Below are positions 8,552-17,814 of a stretch of DNA of 64,000 bases, piece by piece. The position numbers were made by a program, and so were the translations under genes. Position 1 is the first letter of the stretch. The number at the start of each line of letters is the position of its first letter. The DNA comes from Clostridiales bacterium. GTDB taxonomy: Bacteria > Bacillota > Clostridia > Peptostreptococcales > Anaerovoracaceae. The notes beneath the pieces were generated by a model, which worked only from the letters and a program-made list of their open reading frames with translations, was not told the origin of the DNA and did no database searches. Where the stretch lies: positions 32,286-96,285 of the forward strand of contig JALEQY010000051.1 of assembly GCA_022763735.1 (NCBI GenBank). The letters run 5' to 3'.

Positions 8552-8632
8552 GTTTTACACCTCCTTTTGCGCCTTTTTGTGTATAATCCGTTCATTGGAC
8601 AATAGTCCATATGAATAATTTGCAACTTCTAA

Positions 8633-8661
8633 ATTATACAGTCTGTTTGTGATATTGTCAA
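8633..8661 (-). promoter_or_regulatory. Sigma-A promoter of rpmF
   Basis: Minus strand TTGACA (8656-8661), 17-base spacer, TATAAT (8633-8638): both boxes match consensus exactly. It starts immediately after the ackA stop. A TGGAC/GTCCA hairpin lies in the leader at 8596-8609. Confidence 0.88.
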
Positions 8662-8669
8662 TAATTATT

Positions 8670-9869
8670 TTACAGTTTGGTTACGATCTCATAAGTGTCT
8701 CTGGCAATCATCAGTTCTTCGTTTGTAGGTATCAGCAGAACCTTTACCTTGGAGTCATCTCTTGAGATAATCATTTCCTTGCCTCTTACCTTGTTCTTAA
8801 CCAGGTCAAGCTTGATTCCCAGGTTGCCCATATCGTTACAGATGATATCTCTCATGCCTATATCATTTTCACCAACGCCTGCAGTGAAGATAATAGCATC
8901 TACACCGTTCATCTCAGCAATGTAAGCTCCGATATATGATTTAACCTTGTGTGCGAAAACCTTAAGTGCCAGAATAGCTCTTTCATTACCATCTTCTGCA
9001 GCAGCTTCCAGATCTCTGAAGTCACTGGATACTCCTGAAATACCAAGTACTCCTGACTTTTTGTTAAGGATCTCATTAGCAACGCCCTGATTGAGGCCTT
9101 CCTTTTCTCTGATATATGTAACGATGGCAGGGTCGATATCTCCGCTTCGTGTTCCCATTACGAGACCTTCAAGCGGTGTGAACCCCATTGATGTATCAAG
9201 GCACTTTCCTCTCTTGATTGCTGATACTGATGCTCCGTTACCCAGGTGGCATGTGATGAGCTTAAGATCTTCAATATTTACGTTCAGCATATCAGCAGCT
9301 CTTTCTGCTACATATTTATGGCTTGTTCCGTGGAAGCCATATCTTCTGATACCGTACTTCTGATAATATTCATATGGGATAGCGTATATATATGATTCAG
9401 GAGGCATTGTCTGATGGAAAGCTGTGTCGAATACAGCAACCATCGGAGTTGTCGGCATAAGTTCCTGACATGCTCTGATCCCCAGAAGGTTAGGCGGATT
9501 ATGAAGAGGTGCCAGTTCAACGCAATCTTCAAGGGCTGCCATTACAGTATCATCAATAAGCACTGAATGAGCATATTTCTCACCGGCATGTACAACTCTG
9601 TGGCCTACAGCACCGATTTCGCTCATATCTTTAACAACACCATGGTCTTCATCCTGTATAGCATCGAGAACATGTCCGATAGCGTCCTTGTGATCTTCCA
9701 TAGGAACAATATTCTTGAATTTGTCCATTCCGATCTTCTCATGTGTGATTGCAGAGCCTTCCATTCCTATTCTTTCAACCAAGCCCTTGCACTCAAGCAC
9801 TTCATTTGTCATATCCAGAACCTGATACTTCAGTGAAGAACTGCCGCAGTTAATTACTAATACTTTCAT
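8670..9869 (-). CDS. ackA: Acetate kinase
   Basis: The 399-residue protein is full length for AckA. It starts [17 protein letters not shown] and carries [11 protein letters not shown], the [10 protein letters not shown] motif, [13 protein letters not shown] and the [29 protein letters not shown] signature, followed by TAGVGEND. It converts acetyl phosphate and ADP to acetate and ATP, the energy-yielding end of acetate fermentation. No pta gene is adjacent in the window. It has a good sigma-A promoter of its own (9912-9940) and a GGAGGAATG-type ribosome binding site. It lies between rpmF and the divergent sigma-54-controlled permease. Confidence 0.97.
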   Translation of the reverse strand: MKVLVINCGSSSLKYQVLDMTNEVLECKGLVERIGMEGSAITHEKIGMDKFKNIVPMEDHKDAIGHVLDAIQDEDHGVVKDMSEIGAVGHRVVHAGEKYAHSVLIDDTVMAALEDCVELAPLHNPPNLLGIRACQELMPTTPMVAVFDTAFHQTMPPESYIYAIPYEYYQKYGIRRYGFHGTSHKYVAERAADMLNVNIEDLKLITCHLGNGASVSAIKRGKCLDTSMGFTPLEGLVMGTRSGDIDPAIVTYIREKEGLNQGVANEILNKKSGVLGISGVSSDFRDLEAAAEDGNERAILALKVFAHKVKSYIGAYIAEMNGVDAIIFTAGVGENDIGMRDIICNDMGNLGIKLDLVKNKVRGKEMIISRDDSKVKVLLIPTNEELMIARDTYEIVTKL

Positions 9870-9911
9870 TTACATTCCTCCGTATTTGAATATAGTTTAA
9901 ACAACTACAAT

Positions 9912-9940
9912 ATTATAAACCTTTATTCCCCTTATTTCAA
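9912..9940 (-). promoter_or_regulatory. Sigma-A promoter of ackA
   Basis: Minus strand TTGAAA (9935-9940), 17-base spacer, TATAAT (9912-9917), about 40 bases before the ackA start. Confidence 0.8.
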
Positions 9941-9982
9941 GGATTTTAGACATATTTATCCATTTATACATCCCCGCATGCT

Positions 9983-10055
9983 GTGACATTTCTGTCACGG
10001 ATAACCGGGCAGGCGCCCACCTGCCCACCAGGGTGCCCACCTGTGCGCCCACCTG
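9983..10055 (+). promoter_or_regulatory. Candidate upstream activating sequence: tandem GCCCACCTG repeats plus a palindrome
   Basis: Three exact copies of GCCCACCTG lie at 10015-10023, 10035-10043 and 10047-10055, with a degenerate fourth (GCCCACCAG) at 10023-10031. GGGCAGG/CCTGCCC forms an inverted repeat around the first. A separate palindrome GTGACA-TTTC-TGTCAC sits at 9983-9998. The cluster is GC-rich in an AT-rich region and ends about 110 bases before a sigma-54 promoter, the usual distance for enhancer-binding regulators. Binding by the NtrC-type regulator encoded at 11830-13197 is inferred. Confidence 0.65.
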
Positions 10056-10164
10056 ACATCAATGTGCGCATAAGTCCCGCACCATATTTCCGACCTGTTT
10101 TTTCTATTGAAATTTCAAAGCTTCTGGATTTATAAAATATTTTTATTGTAACTTTTTCTTATTT

Positions 10165-10180
10165 TGGCATCACCTTTGCG
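10165..10180 (+). promoter_or_regulatory. Sigma-54 (-24/-12) promoter of the permease gene
   Basis: TTGGCAT-CACCT-TTGCG has the invariant GG (10166-10167) and GC (10178-10179) separated by exactly 10 bases, with flanking bases close to the TGGCAC-N5-TTGC consensus. It precedes the permease start by 74 bases. A sigma-54 activator and its sensor kinase are encoded next door, which supports function. Confidence 0.85.
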
Positions 10181-10253
10181 TGGTTATATTGGCGAAAAGC
10201 AAATCACAAGCTTCAACAGAAATCATATTATTTTATCAGAAAAGGAGAACGCT

Positions 10254-11714
10254 ATGAAAGAGTACATGCCTTACGGCGAAGAACAGCCGTTCATCAAAGC
10301 AGGACCTTTTAAGATCCGTTTACCATTTATCCATTATCGTTTTGAAATCGCAGATTACATTCAGGGTCTGCTGATGTGTGCAGTATGTCTGGGAGCCATA
10401 CCTCTTCTTCAGGAAAATCTGGGCATGCCGTTTGAAGTAGCTCTGGCTATAGTTATCCTCAACGGTTTTTTCTACTGCTGGCATACATTGTTGGGAGATC
10501 CTGTAGTACCGGGATGGATCACACCGGCAATACCGCTGCTGATAGCATACTGCCTGACATTCCCCGAGGGACAGGCAAGAATGCAGGCGCTGGTGGCATT
10601 TGAAATCACCCTTGGAATTTTCTCCATTATTCTCGGTCTGACAGGAATTGCCGGCAAAATCATAAATCTGGTTCCTCCTGCAATTAAATCGGGTGTAATA
10701 CTGGGAGCTGGAATATCAGCAGTTTACATGATTTTCAGCGACGCATCAAAGTTCCAGGCAATGCCTTATACAACAACAATCTGTCTGATAGTAGCATTTT
10801 ATCTGCTGTTCTCAAACGGATTCAAAAGACTCAGTACCAAGAACAAAGTATTCCAGACCATTGCAAACCTTGGAATTCTGCCGGCCGTACTTGTAGCAGT
10901 AGTTGTAGCACCTCTCGTTGGTGAAACAGCATGGCCTGAAATCGAATGGGGATTCTCAAACCCTGATTTCGCAACACTCTGGACTGACTGGGTTCCATGG
11001 GGAGCACTTGGATGGCCGACAATCACAATGTTTATCAAGTCAATACCTACAGTAATTGCTATTTACATCGTATTATTCGGTGATGTTGTACAGAGCAAAG
11101 CCCTCGTACATGATGCCGATGTTACAAGACCTGACGAAAAGGTCGACTACAATCCTAACCGTGCTCACCTGATCTTCGGTATCAGAAACACTATCATGGG
11201 TGTTATCGGTCCTGACCTCACAATGTGCGGACCTCTGTGGGCAGCAATGCAGGTAGTTGTATGCGAGCGTTACAAGAAAGGCAAGAAGAGCATGGGTTCA
11301 ATCTTCGGCGGAGCAGCGTGCTTCCGTTTCGGAACCTTCACAGGATACTGGCTTATGCCTATAGTTACACTGGTTCAGCCTATCCTTTCTGTAGCACTTT
11401 CACTGACAATGATTGTTCAGGGCTTCGTAAGTGTACGTATCGGTGTACAGCAGGCTAAGAGCTTCAAGGATCTCGGTATCGCAGGCGTAATTGCCGGTGT
11501 GCTTGTCGTAAATGGTTCAGCATGGGGTCTGGCAGTCGGAATTCTGGCTTGTCTCCTCTGCTATGGCAAAGACTTCTTCAAAGGCGATACAACCTTCGGT
11601 CACCTCTGGTCTCCTGAAGTTGAGGCAATGATCAACGAAGAGACTGTTCTTGATGATGAGCCTGCAGGTGATATCACAAATACACAGCCTGAAGAACACA
11701 AACCGGCAGCATAA
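10254..11714 (+). CDS. UraA-fold (NCS2-like) membrane permease
   Basis: About 486 residues with roughly 12-14 hydrophobic segments. The weak but consistent resemblance is to the nucleobase/ascorbate (NCS2/SLC23) fold: a GDPVVPGWITPAIPLL segment where the family has its TM3 motif, an IVLFGD motif at the TM8 position, and GPDLTMCGPLWAAMQ at the TM10 position. The canonical QxxGxSF-type signatures are altered, so the substrate is uncertain. The start was placed at the ATG at 10254 behind AAAGGAG; an in-frame TTG at 10164 coincides with the -24 promoter box and cannot be used. Expression is predicted to depend on sigma-54 and the adjacent two-component system. Confidence 0.75.
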   Translation: MKEYMPYGEEQPFIKAGPFKIRLPFIHYRFEIADYIQGLLMCAVCLGAIPLLQENLGMPFEVALAIVILNGFFYCWHTLLGDPVVPGWITPAIPLLIAYCLTFPEGQARMQALVAFEITLGIFSIILGLTGIAGKIINLVPPAIKSGVILGAGISAVYMIFSDASKFQAMPYTTTICLIVAFYLLFSNGFKRLSTKNKVFQTIANLGILPAVLVAVVVAPLVGETAWPEIEWGFSNPDFATLWTDWVPWGALGWPTITMFIKSIPTVIAIYIVLFGDVVQSKALVHDADVTRPDEKVDYNPNRAHLIFGIRNTIMGVIGPDLTMCGPLWAAMQVVVCERYKKGKKSMGSIFGGAACFRFGTFTGYWLMPIVTLVQPILSVALSLTMIVQGFVSVRIGVQQAKSFKDLGIAGVIAGVLVVNGSAWGLAVGILACLLCYGKDFFKGDTTFGHLWSPEVEAMINEETVLDDEPAGDITNTQPEEHKPAA

Positions 11715-11780
11715 TCATAATACAGAAATTAACTTTATGACATAACCCTTCTCTTACTAAATAACTAATTATAACTGAAC

Positions 11781-11814
11781 AGACACCGCATCAGCAGAAA
11801 ACCGATGCGGTGTC
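11781..11814. terminator. Hairpin between convergent permease and regulator genes
   Basis: AGACACCGCATC and GATGCGGTGTCT form a perfect 12-bp stem around a 10-base loop. The T tracts are poor on both sides, but the position between two converging stop codons suggests a bidirectional terminator. Confidence 0.7.
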
Positions 11815-11829
11815 TGTATGTATCATAAA

Positions 11830-13197
11830 TCAGTCCGTTATTCCATACTTCTGTATTTTCCTGTGCAGTGACCTCCTGCTTATCCCCAGAGCCAGAGCCG
11901 ATTTGGTCTTATTGCCGTTGTTTTCTCTGAGTACTTTTATTATAACCTCTTTCTCTTTGTCATCTATGGCTTCATTGAGCAGCTCTCTGCTATTCTCTGC
12001 GCTGCTGCAGGAGACCTCATTACCGCTGCAGGATAAGATCTCCGCCGGCAGGCTGTCTTCACCGATCACATCGCTTTCGTTAATTACAACACATCTTTCA
12101 ACGATATTCTCCAGTTCTCTGATATTTCCCGGCCAGCTGTAGTTCTTCAGATGCTCCATTGCATCCCGACTTACTGTTTTAGGCTTATTGTTTCCTGAAA
12201 TTTCAGCGGATTTATGCAGAAAGTGACTGACCAGATCCTCTATATCTTCTTTTCTTTCTCTCAGGGGAATAAGATTTATCGGTACAACATTGAGTCTGTA
12301 ATACAGATCCTCTCTGAATTCTCCTCTGCGTACAGCTTCTTTAAGATCCTTGTTGGTTGCGGCAATAACCCTGACATCCGATCTGATGGTCCTGACACCT
12401 CCGAGACGCTCAAATGTCTTTTCCTGCAGGACTCTAAGCAGCTTGACCTGGAGCGATGGTGAAATATCACCTATTTCATCAAGGAATATTGTACCTCCGT
12501 CAGCGAATTCAAACCTTCCGGGTTTAGCTGACGCTGCACCCGTGAAAGCACCCTTCTCATATCCGAAGAGCTCACTTTCCAGAAGATTGTCCGGTATGGC
12601 ACCGCAGTTCACCTTTATCATAGGATTATCCTTCCTCCTGCTCCAGTTATGTATAGCTGTTGATATCACTTCTTTACCTGTCCCGGTTTCTCCGAGGATA
12701 AGCACTGTGGAATCCGACTGGGCAACCTTTCTGGCAAGCGCGAGCACTTCCTGCATTGCTGGGCTTTTGCTTCTTACTTTTATCTGCTCTATTCTGGTAT
12801 CTTTAAAAGGCGCCTCTCCTTCGGCTTCACTTGAAGCTACAATTTTCCTGACAGCATTTATTATTTCATTGATATCGAACGGCTTTGTCACGTAATCCTG
12901 AGCTCCGCTCTTGATAGCGTCGATAGCTGTTTCAGTAGTTGCAAAAGCAGTGATAAGAATAAATCCCACATCAGGCTGCTGCGCCTTGACTTCATGAAGA
13001 AACTCAATTCCGTCCATCACAGGCATTTTGATATCACTTATTATCACATCGATATTATTATCCTGAAAAATCTGGAGACCTTCACGACCGTCTGCTGCAG
13101 TATATATTTCATATCCCTCTTTTCTCAGGACTTTGCTGAGAAGCTGTCTGACATGCTGTTCATCATCCACTATAAGAATTTTATTTGTCTGTGTCAT
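11830..13197 (-). CDS. Sigma-54-dependent response regulator, NtrC/AtoC type
   Basis: Numbered from the chosen start, the protein has a receiver domain (phospho-acceptor D55 in IISDIKMP, acidic pair D11-D12, K105 in VTKPF), an AAA+ domain with Walker A GETGTGKE (169-176) and the sigma-54 contact loop GAFTGA (216-221), and a C-terminal Fis-type helix-turn-helix (LGISRRSLHRKIQKYG). All elements for activating sigma-54 promoters are intact. The ATG at 13195-13197 follows GAGG at good spacing; an earlier in-frame ATG at 13212 lacks a ribosome binding site. The gene overlaps the kinase gene by 17 bases, showing tight coupling. The likely target is the convergent permease. Confidence 0.93.
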   Translation of the reverse strand: MTQTNKILIVDDEQHVRQLLSKVLRKEGYEIYTAADGREGLQIFQDNNIDVIISDIKMPVMDGIEFLHEVKAQQPDVGFILITAFATTETAIDAIKSGAQDYVTKPFDINEIINAVRKIVASSEAEGEAPFKDTRIEQIKVRSKSPAMQEVLALARKVAQSDSTVLILGETGTGKEVISTAIHNWSRRKDNPMIKVNCGAIPDNLLESELFGYEKGAFTGAASAKPGRFEFADGGTIFLDEIGDISPSLQVKLLRVLQEKTFERLGGVRTIRSDVRVIAATNKDLKEAVRRGEFREDLYYRLNVVPINLIPLRERKEDIEDLVSHFLHKSAEISGNNKPKTVSRDAMEHLKNYSWPGNIRELENIVERCVVINESDVIGEDSLPAEILSCSGNEVSCSSAENSRELLNEAIDDKEKEVIIKVLRENNGNKTKSALALGISRRSLHRKIQKYGITD

Positions 13198-14983
13198 TTT
13201 CCACCTCATCATCCAACTGAGGGAGAGCCTGCAGCATTATCCTGAATTCTGTCATCTCTCCTTCAATACTTTCAACTTCCATTATCCCTCTGTGCATTTC
13301 TATTATTCTGGACGCAATAGGCAGACCCATTCCGGTACCGGTTTCCTTCGTTGTGAAGAACGGGTCGAAGATTTTCTCCGAAATATCAGGCGTAATGCCG
13401 CTGCCGTTATCCCTGACTGTAGCGCACACCATGTTTCTTTTTTTATCATAATGTGTCTTCATAACAACTGTACCGCCATCGGGCATAGCCTGGATCGCAT
13501 TGAGCACCAGATTCAGGAATACGCTCTCGAACATTTCCTTGTCTGCCATTACAGGAGGGATACTGTCAAAATGCTTCCTTATCGTTATATTCTCCGGCTT
13601 GTCTCTGTCAACAAGCACAGTAACATACTCCATTATTTCTGCCAGATTGGTTTTTTCCGGTTCCGGCAGTTTTGGTCTTGCGAATGTCAGGAATCTGTTC
13701 AGCATTGTTGTCAGCCTGTCTGTCTCATGAAGTATGATATCGACCTCATCATATGACAGACCTTCTTCTTTGAGCATGAAATCCAGGTACTGTGTGTTAC
13801 CTCTGATACTTGTCAGCGGGTTCTTTATCTCATGAGCCATGCTCGCTGCGATTTCACCAAGCGCCTCCATTGTCTTCACCCTGTTTGCACTTTCTTCAAA
13901 GCTTCGTATATCATCAATCTTCCTGAATACGCAGATTGCTCCGATAACTTCATTTCTAAGTCCGAACTGTATATTTATACTGTATTCGACAGGGATCACA
14001 TCCCCTGCCAGGTTGCGTATATCTGTAATTGTCTTCAGTTTCAGAGAACCCCTGCTCATGCACCGTTTCAGTTCATTTATAAGTTTTTTTATCTGAGGGG
14101 GTGTAGGGTTGTCTATATTTATTCCCACCAGCTCGGAAGCTGACAGTCCTGTAAGCTCCTCTGCAGTGGAATTGAATGTGGTTATTTCTCCTATCTTGTT
14201 GATGCTTATTATTCCTGTAGGCAGTGCATTATATGTTTCATCAACATATGCCATAACCTCCTGCATGGAAACAGCCTCCGCAGACTTGTCCAGCACCTGC
14301 TGCATCGTGTCCTTCAGCTTGTCCAGCATCATGTTGAAAGACTGTGCTATATCAGCGAGCTCATTATCTTCACTGACAGTTATGCCTTTGCTTATATCAC
14401 CTTCAGCTATGCGTTCCGCATCGACTGCAAGTTTCTCAATCGGTTTCTGGATTTTAAATGAAATCCATTTGCCCAGCGGCCATAGAATAAAGAATATTAT
14501 TATTATGGCAATTATTATTATTGTCTTGATATTATTCAGAGTGCTCATATAGTCCGATGTAGCCTCTTCAGTGCAGAAATACCAGCCTCCGCTGTCTTCA
14601 ACAGGCGCCAGAGCAGCAACGTAATACTTGTCATTCTTGTATATTTCCTGAATTCCCTCAGTCTGACCGGCACTTATTTTATACGGTTTTTCCTTATCTT
14701 CATATCCGACAGTATCGCCGTTTTCATTTATAAGAAAATTATTCCCTGCAAGTTCATCAGAAACCACCTTTTCCAGAAGTCTGTCATTCACACTGCTCCC
14801 CTGCTTCACCTCTTCAGAAAGCATGAATGAAACTGCTTCAGCTTTATCTCTCATATCATTGTTTTTCAGTTCCTCAGCGGCATAGTCCATTGCAAATACC
14901 GTCAGATATCCGATTATCAGTATAAGGCTGACTGCAAGTGCCAGCAGGAAGAACATTGTCTTTGTCTGAATTGATTTGAACAT
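13181..14983 (-). CDS. Membrane sensor histidine kinase (AtoS-like) with HAMP and PAS domains
   Basis: Six hundred residues in this order: transmembrane segment 1 (about 11-31), an extracellular sensor of about 120 residues, transmembrane segment 2 (about 152-170), HAMP (171-225), PAS (about 245-355), HisKA with the phospho-acceptor H384 in MAHEIKNPLTS, and a HATPase domain with N, G1 (DNGSGI) and G2 (TGTGMGLPI) boxes. The HxEIKNPLT box is typical of kinases that pair with NtrC-type regulators. The extracellular domain, with a GWYFCTEE-type end, resembles small Cache-like sensors, but the ligand is unknown. It is co-transcribed with the regulator and presumably reports a solute taken up by the permease. 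Confidence 0.92.
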   Translation of the reverse strand: MFKSIQTKTMFFLLALAVSLILIIGYLTVFAMDYAAEELKNNDMRDKAEAVSFMLSEEVKQGSSVNDRLLEKVVSDELAGNNFLINENGDTVGYEDKEKPYKISAGQTEGIQEIYKNDKYYVAALAPVEDSGGWYFCTEEATSDYMSTLNNIKTIIIIAIIIIFFILWPLGKWISFKIQKPIEKLAVDAERIAEGDISKGITVSEDNELADIAQSFNMMLDKLKDTMQQVLDKSAEAVSMQEVMAYVDETYNALPTGIISINKIGEITTFNSTAEELTGLSASELVGINIDNPTPPQIKKLINELKRCMSRGSLKLKTITDIRNLAGDVIPVEYSINIQFGLRNEVIGAICVFRKIDDIRSFEESANRVKTMEALGEIAASMAHEIKNPLTSIRGNTQYLDFMLKEEGLSYDEVDIILHETDRLTTMLNRFLTFARPKLPEPEKTNLAEIMEYVTVLVDRDKPENITIRKHFDSIPPVMADKEMFESVFLNLVLNAIQAMPDGGTVVMKTHYDKKRNMVCATVRDNGSGITPDISEKIFDPFFTTKETGTGMGLPIASRIIEMHRGIMEVESIEGEMTEFRIMLQALPQLDDEVENDTDK

Positions 14984-15034
14984 TTGATTACCCCGAACGC
15001 AATTTTATTAACAAAATATTGAATTATACCATAC

Positions 15035-16234
15035 TTATTCTATATATGGTCTCTTCACTTTATCGGAAAAACTGTAGATATCTTTCCCGCAGATCAGATT
15101 ATACATGTCAGATGCCAGCAGATCGTATCTGAGAGTATCGTATACACCTTCGCATATATCAGTCTCTTTATTGATATTGGTAATTACCGGTATCCTTGAA
15201 ATACCCTGCCTCTTCATAGCTCTGATCAGCTCACGGCCCTTCGCTCCTGCCGCCAGCACTCTGCCGTACAGCAGCTTCTGCGGATCACGCTCTCTTATCC
15301 CCATCAGAATGTAAACCATCAGTCTCCTCACAGCTGCTTCAGTATAACGTCTGGATACTACAGATGAAACAAGCTCCTGCAGACTCCCTGCTCTGATGAT
15401 TTCTTTTTTCAGTTTGTTCTCAAGTCCTTCACCCATGCAGTATATCGTGGAAAGTGAACTTGTGCTGTTCTTTATTATCTCGGCTCTTATCAGCTGGAAA
15501 GCTCTCTCCTCACATTCAGATCGGCTTACAGCAGCTTCGGATATTGCTCTGAAAACATTATCAGGCACATACTCTGATGCCTCATCCGGATTCCCTGATT
15601 CCGCAAGCTCTCTCACAGCCGTGGCACCTGCAATACCTGCACCCTGATTCCTGTCAAAGTAACCGGAACCATAACGTTCTACAGTTACAGGCTCGATGGC
15701 ATATTCCTTTTCTGTAATTCTGTTCATATATTCGATAGCCAGTATATTATTCGGCGAAAGCATCAGAGATGCCGCTTCTTCTCCCAGCACCTCTCCCGCT
15801 GCAGCCTGAAAGCTTCTGGCATATGAACTGCCCTGCTTCATTAAAAGCTGCCGTTTGCAGTCAATTTCACGGTGTCTTTGCCTGAGCCTGGTAACGAGAG
15901 TTCCAAGCCTGTCCAGACTGCCGCTCTCGCTGCCGAAGGAAATATGAGTGGCTCCAAGACCTGCCAGTATGTCCACAGCCCCCGCCGCGAACTTCTCTGC
16001 TCTGCAGCAGGCGAACACAAAAGGCAGCTCAAAGACAATGTCGATTCCGTTTTCGACAGCAAGCCTGCTTCGCTCCCACTTATCCATGATCGCTGCCTCA
16101 CCTCGCTGTGTGAAATTTCCACTCATCACGGCTATGACATAATCCGCACCGGTAAGCTCTCTGGATTTTTCAAGATGATATCTGTGTCCGTTGTGAAACG
16201 GATTGTATTCTGCTGTTATACCTAATATTTTCAT
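15035..16234 (-). CDS. tmcAL: tRNA(Met) cytidine acetate ligase
   Basis: The 399-residue protein carries the nucleotidyltransferase HIGH-like motif in ITAEYNPFHNGHRYHLE and the following MSGNFTQRGEAAIMDKWERS segment, both diagnostic for TmcAL (formerly YlbM). The enzyme activates acetate with ATP and forms N4-acetylcytidine at the elongator tRNA-Met wobble base. Length and both domains are normal. It starts seven bases after the ylbJ stop, and the order rsmD-coaD-ylbJ-tmcAL matches the conserved Firmicute ylb cluster. Its need for acetate is consistent with the nearby ackA, though that may be chance. Confidence 0.93.
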   Translation of the reverse strand: MKILGITAEYNPFHNGHRYHLEKSRELTGADYVIAVMSGNFTQRGEAAIMDKWERSRLAVENGIDIVFELPFVFACCRAEKFAAGAVDILAGLGATHISFGSESGSLDRLGTLVTRLRQRHREIDCKRQLLMKQGSSYARSFQAAAGEVLGEEAASLMLSPNNILAIEYMNRITEKEYAIEPVTVERYGSGYFDRNQGAGIAGATAVRELAESGNPDEASEYVPDNVFRAISEAAVSRSECEERAFQLIRAEIIKNSTSSLSTIYCMGEGLENKLKKEIIRAGSLQELVSSVVSRRYTEAAVRRLMVYILMGIRERDPQKLLYGRVLAAGAKGRELIRAMKRQGISRIPVITNINKETDICEGVYDTLRYDLLASDMYNLICGKDIYSFSDKVKRPYIE

Positions 16235-16241
16235 GAAAGTA

Positions 16242-17162
16242 TCATACCATAAAGGAAGAGATAATTAAAGCAGTCATCGCCGAAAACATGCAATGTGTAA
16301 ACTTGCTCAGACACAGATATCCTGCGGATATACCTGTACCGGAAAGCATGCTCATGGACTGTCCCATAACGGAAAGTCCGCCCCACGACAGTATAGCTGA
16401 ACATAGGATGCATTTAAGCTGCTGGGACGCTGCGGTACATTCTGCCACAGCCCCGCACCCCACGGTCATTTCCATGAAGCCCTTGAGCAGAGCCCTCAGT
16501 TCTCCGCTATTCACCAGTGAAAAGCCTCCGCACATATGAAAAATGTCAGTGATGAACATGAACAGCACTATATAGGCCAGCACTATGCCAAGGGATTTGA
16601 AAGCTGACAGTATAGCTTCGGTAAAAGCCTCCTGCATGCTTCTGGCCGGCAGCACAGGACATGCCGATGTTTCGCGGTCATCTCTGCCGAAAATACGTGT
16701 ATACACAAGTCCGTTGAGCAAAGCTCCTGCATAATGCGAAACAGCTATTATTCCTCCCAGTAGTCCTGAACCCAGCATTCCTGCTCCTACAGCACCCACC
16801 ATGAAAGCAGGACCTGATGTGCTGCAGAAGCTCATCAGCCGCTTTGCTTCATTGAGGGATATCTCACCCCCTCGTCTTAGATCTCCTACAATCTTGGCAC
16901 CCATAGGATACCCTGACAGCACACTCATGGCAAAAGGGAAAACTCCCGACTTCAGAAATCTTATCACACCTATATTATGAAGAAAGTTTGCACATATGAA
17001 AAATGGCAGCAGAGCAGGCAGAACATTGCTCAGCCACAGCGATATTCCCTTTCTGGCCGAATACAATGCAATCGTAGGAAAAACCACCATAAGGATACAG
17101 CATATGACCGTTATCAGTCCTGCTGCTATTATTCTCTTTTTTCTCAAATCAAAAATATCCAT
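16242..17162 (-). CDS. ylbJ: YlbJ-type sporulation integral membrane protein (nucleoside-recognition family)
   Basis: About 306 residues with many hydrophobic segments, a LLPFFICANFLHNIG segment, and the GYPMGAKIVGDL motif plus a FCSTSGPAFMVGAVGAGML gate-like motif known from YlbJ and SpmA/SpmB-like proteins. YlbJ is needed for spore resistance in Bacillus. Synteny with coaD, rsmD and tmcAL supports the name. The ATG at 17160-17162 has no clear ribosome binding site, has an in-frame stop two codons earlier, and is buried in a perfect 13-bp hairpin (17155-17193), which is unusual. Confidence 0.88.
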   Translation of the reverse strand: MDIFDLRKKRIIAAGLITVICCILMVVFPTIALYSARKGISLWLSNVLPALLPFFICANFLHNIGVIRFLKSGVFPFAMSVLSGYPMGAKIVGDLRRGGEISLNEAKRLMSFCSTSGPAFMVGAVGAGMLGSGLLGGIIAVSHYAGALLNGLVYTRIFGRDDRETSACPVLPARSMQEAFTEAILSAFKSLGIVLAYIVLFMFITDIFHMCGGFSLVNSGELRALLKGFMEMTVGCGAVAECTAASQQLKCILCSAILSWGGLSVMGQSMSMLSGTGISAGYLCLSKFTHCMFSAMTALIISSFMV

Positions 17163-17193
17163 GGTCTATAAATATTCACAAGACCATGGATAT
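17155..17193 (-). promoter_or_regulatory. Perfect 13-bp hairpin over the ylbJ start codon, followed by T5
   Basis: Arms 17155-17167 and 17181-17193 are exact inverted complements (ATATCCATGGTCT and its partner) with a 13-base loop. The downstream arm contains the ylbJ ATG, and the RNA continues with UUUUU. It could act as an attenuator or terminator for the upstream genes, or as a translational lock. Confidence 0.65.
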
Positions 17194-17235
17194 ATGATAA
17201 CCACATTGATATACATATTATGTATTCCTGATGTA

Positions 17236-17805
17236 TTATTCTTCCTCGTTTTCTGCTGCAGGCTGCGGCTCCGGCATATCATCGGCATTGACCTGTGTTC
17301 TGTATGCCATGTCCTTAAGCTCATCTCTGTTGGCTGCAAGTGCCGAATTGATATCGTCAAAGGCCTTCTCGATGCTGGCGAACATTTCACCAAAGTATAT
17401 CGAGCTCAGATGTTCCATCTTGCCCTGGAAGCTGTAGAGTATGCCGTCAAGATAATCATATGTGCCGATCTTGAGCTGTTTGGCTGTATTCTCTGTCACT
17501 CTCATGAGTTCATCTGCCCTCAGCTTCGCCTTGACAGTAATATCATTGTTTTCTACGAGGGCATCTGCCTGCTTCTGAGCATCATCAATCACTGCTTCAT
17601 ACTGCGTTTTAGCTTCTGCGATGATTCTCTCTCTCTCATTCTTGATCCACTGAGCCTGCTGTATCTCATCCGGCAGTTCTGCTCTGATTTCACGAACGAT
17701 CTCGAGAAGCTCCTGTGAATCCACCATGATTTTTCCTGTAAGCGGGAATCCCGCAGCTGTATCAACTATTTCTTCAATTTCTTCCAAAAGTTCTAAAACC
17801 CTCAT
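17236..17805 (-). CDS. Coiled-coil protein resembling ATP-synthase b-subunit stalks
   Basis: The 189-residue protein is almost wholly helical by composition. It has a charged heptad-rich stretch from about residue 45 to 95 (KNERERIIAEAKTQYEAVIDDAQKQADALVE) that resembles the stalk of F-type ATPase b subunits or DivIVA-like coiled coils, and it ends in an acidic tail. No membrane segment or catalytic motif is present. Clostridial genomes carry such a protein beside coaD, where it is often loosely called an ATPase. It sits 9 bases after coaD in the same operon. A structural or divisome-related role is possible but unproven. Confidence 0.75.
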   Translation of the reverse strand: MRVLELLEEIEEIVDTAAGFPLTGKIMVDSQELLEIVREIRAELPDEIQQAQWIKNERERIIAEAKTQYEAVIDDAQKQADALVENNDITVKAKLRADELMRVTENTAKQLKIGTYDYLDGILYSFQGKMEHLSSIYFGEMFASIEKAFDDINSALAANRDELKDMAYRTQVNADDMPEPQPAAENEEE

Positions 17806-17814
17806 AATATCCTC

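Noticed and set aside
10164-10253. A 30-codon N-terminal extension of the permease starting at TTG 10164
   Set aside because: The TTG is the -24 element of the sigma-54 promoter, so the transcript begins downstream of it; the ATG at 10254 has a proper AAAGGAG site.
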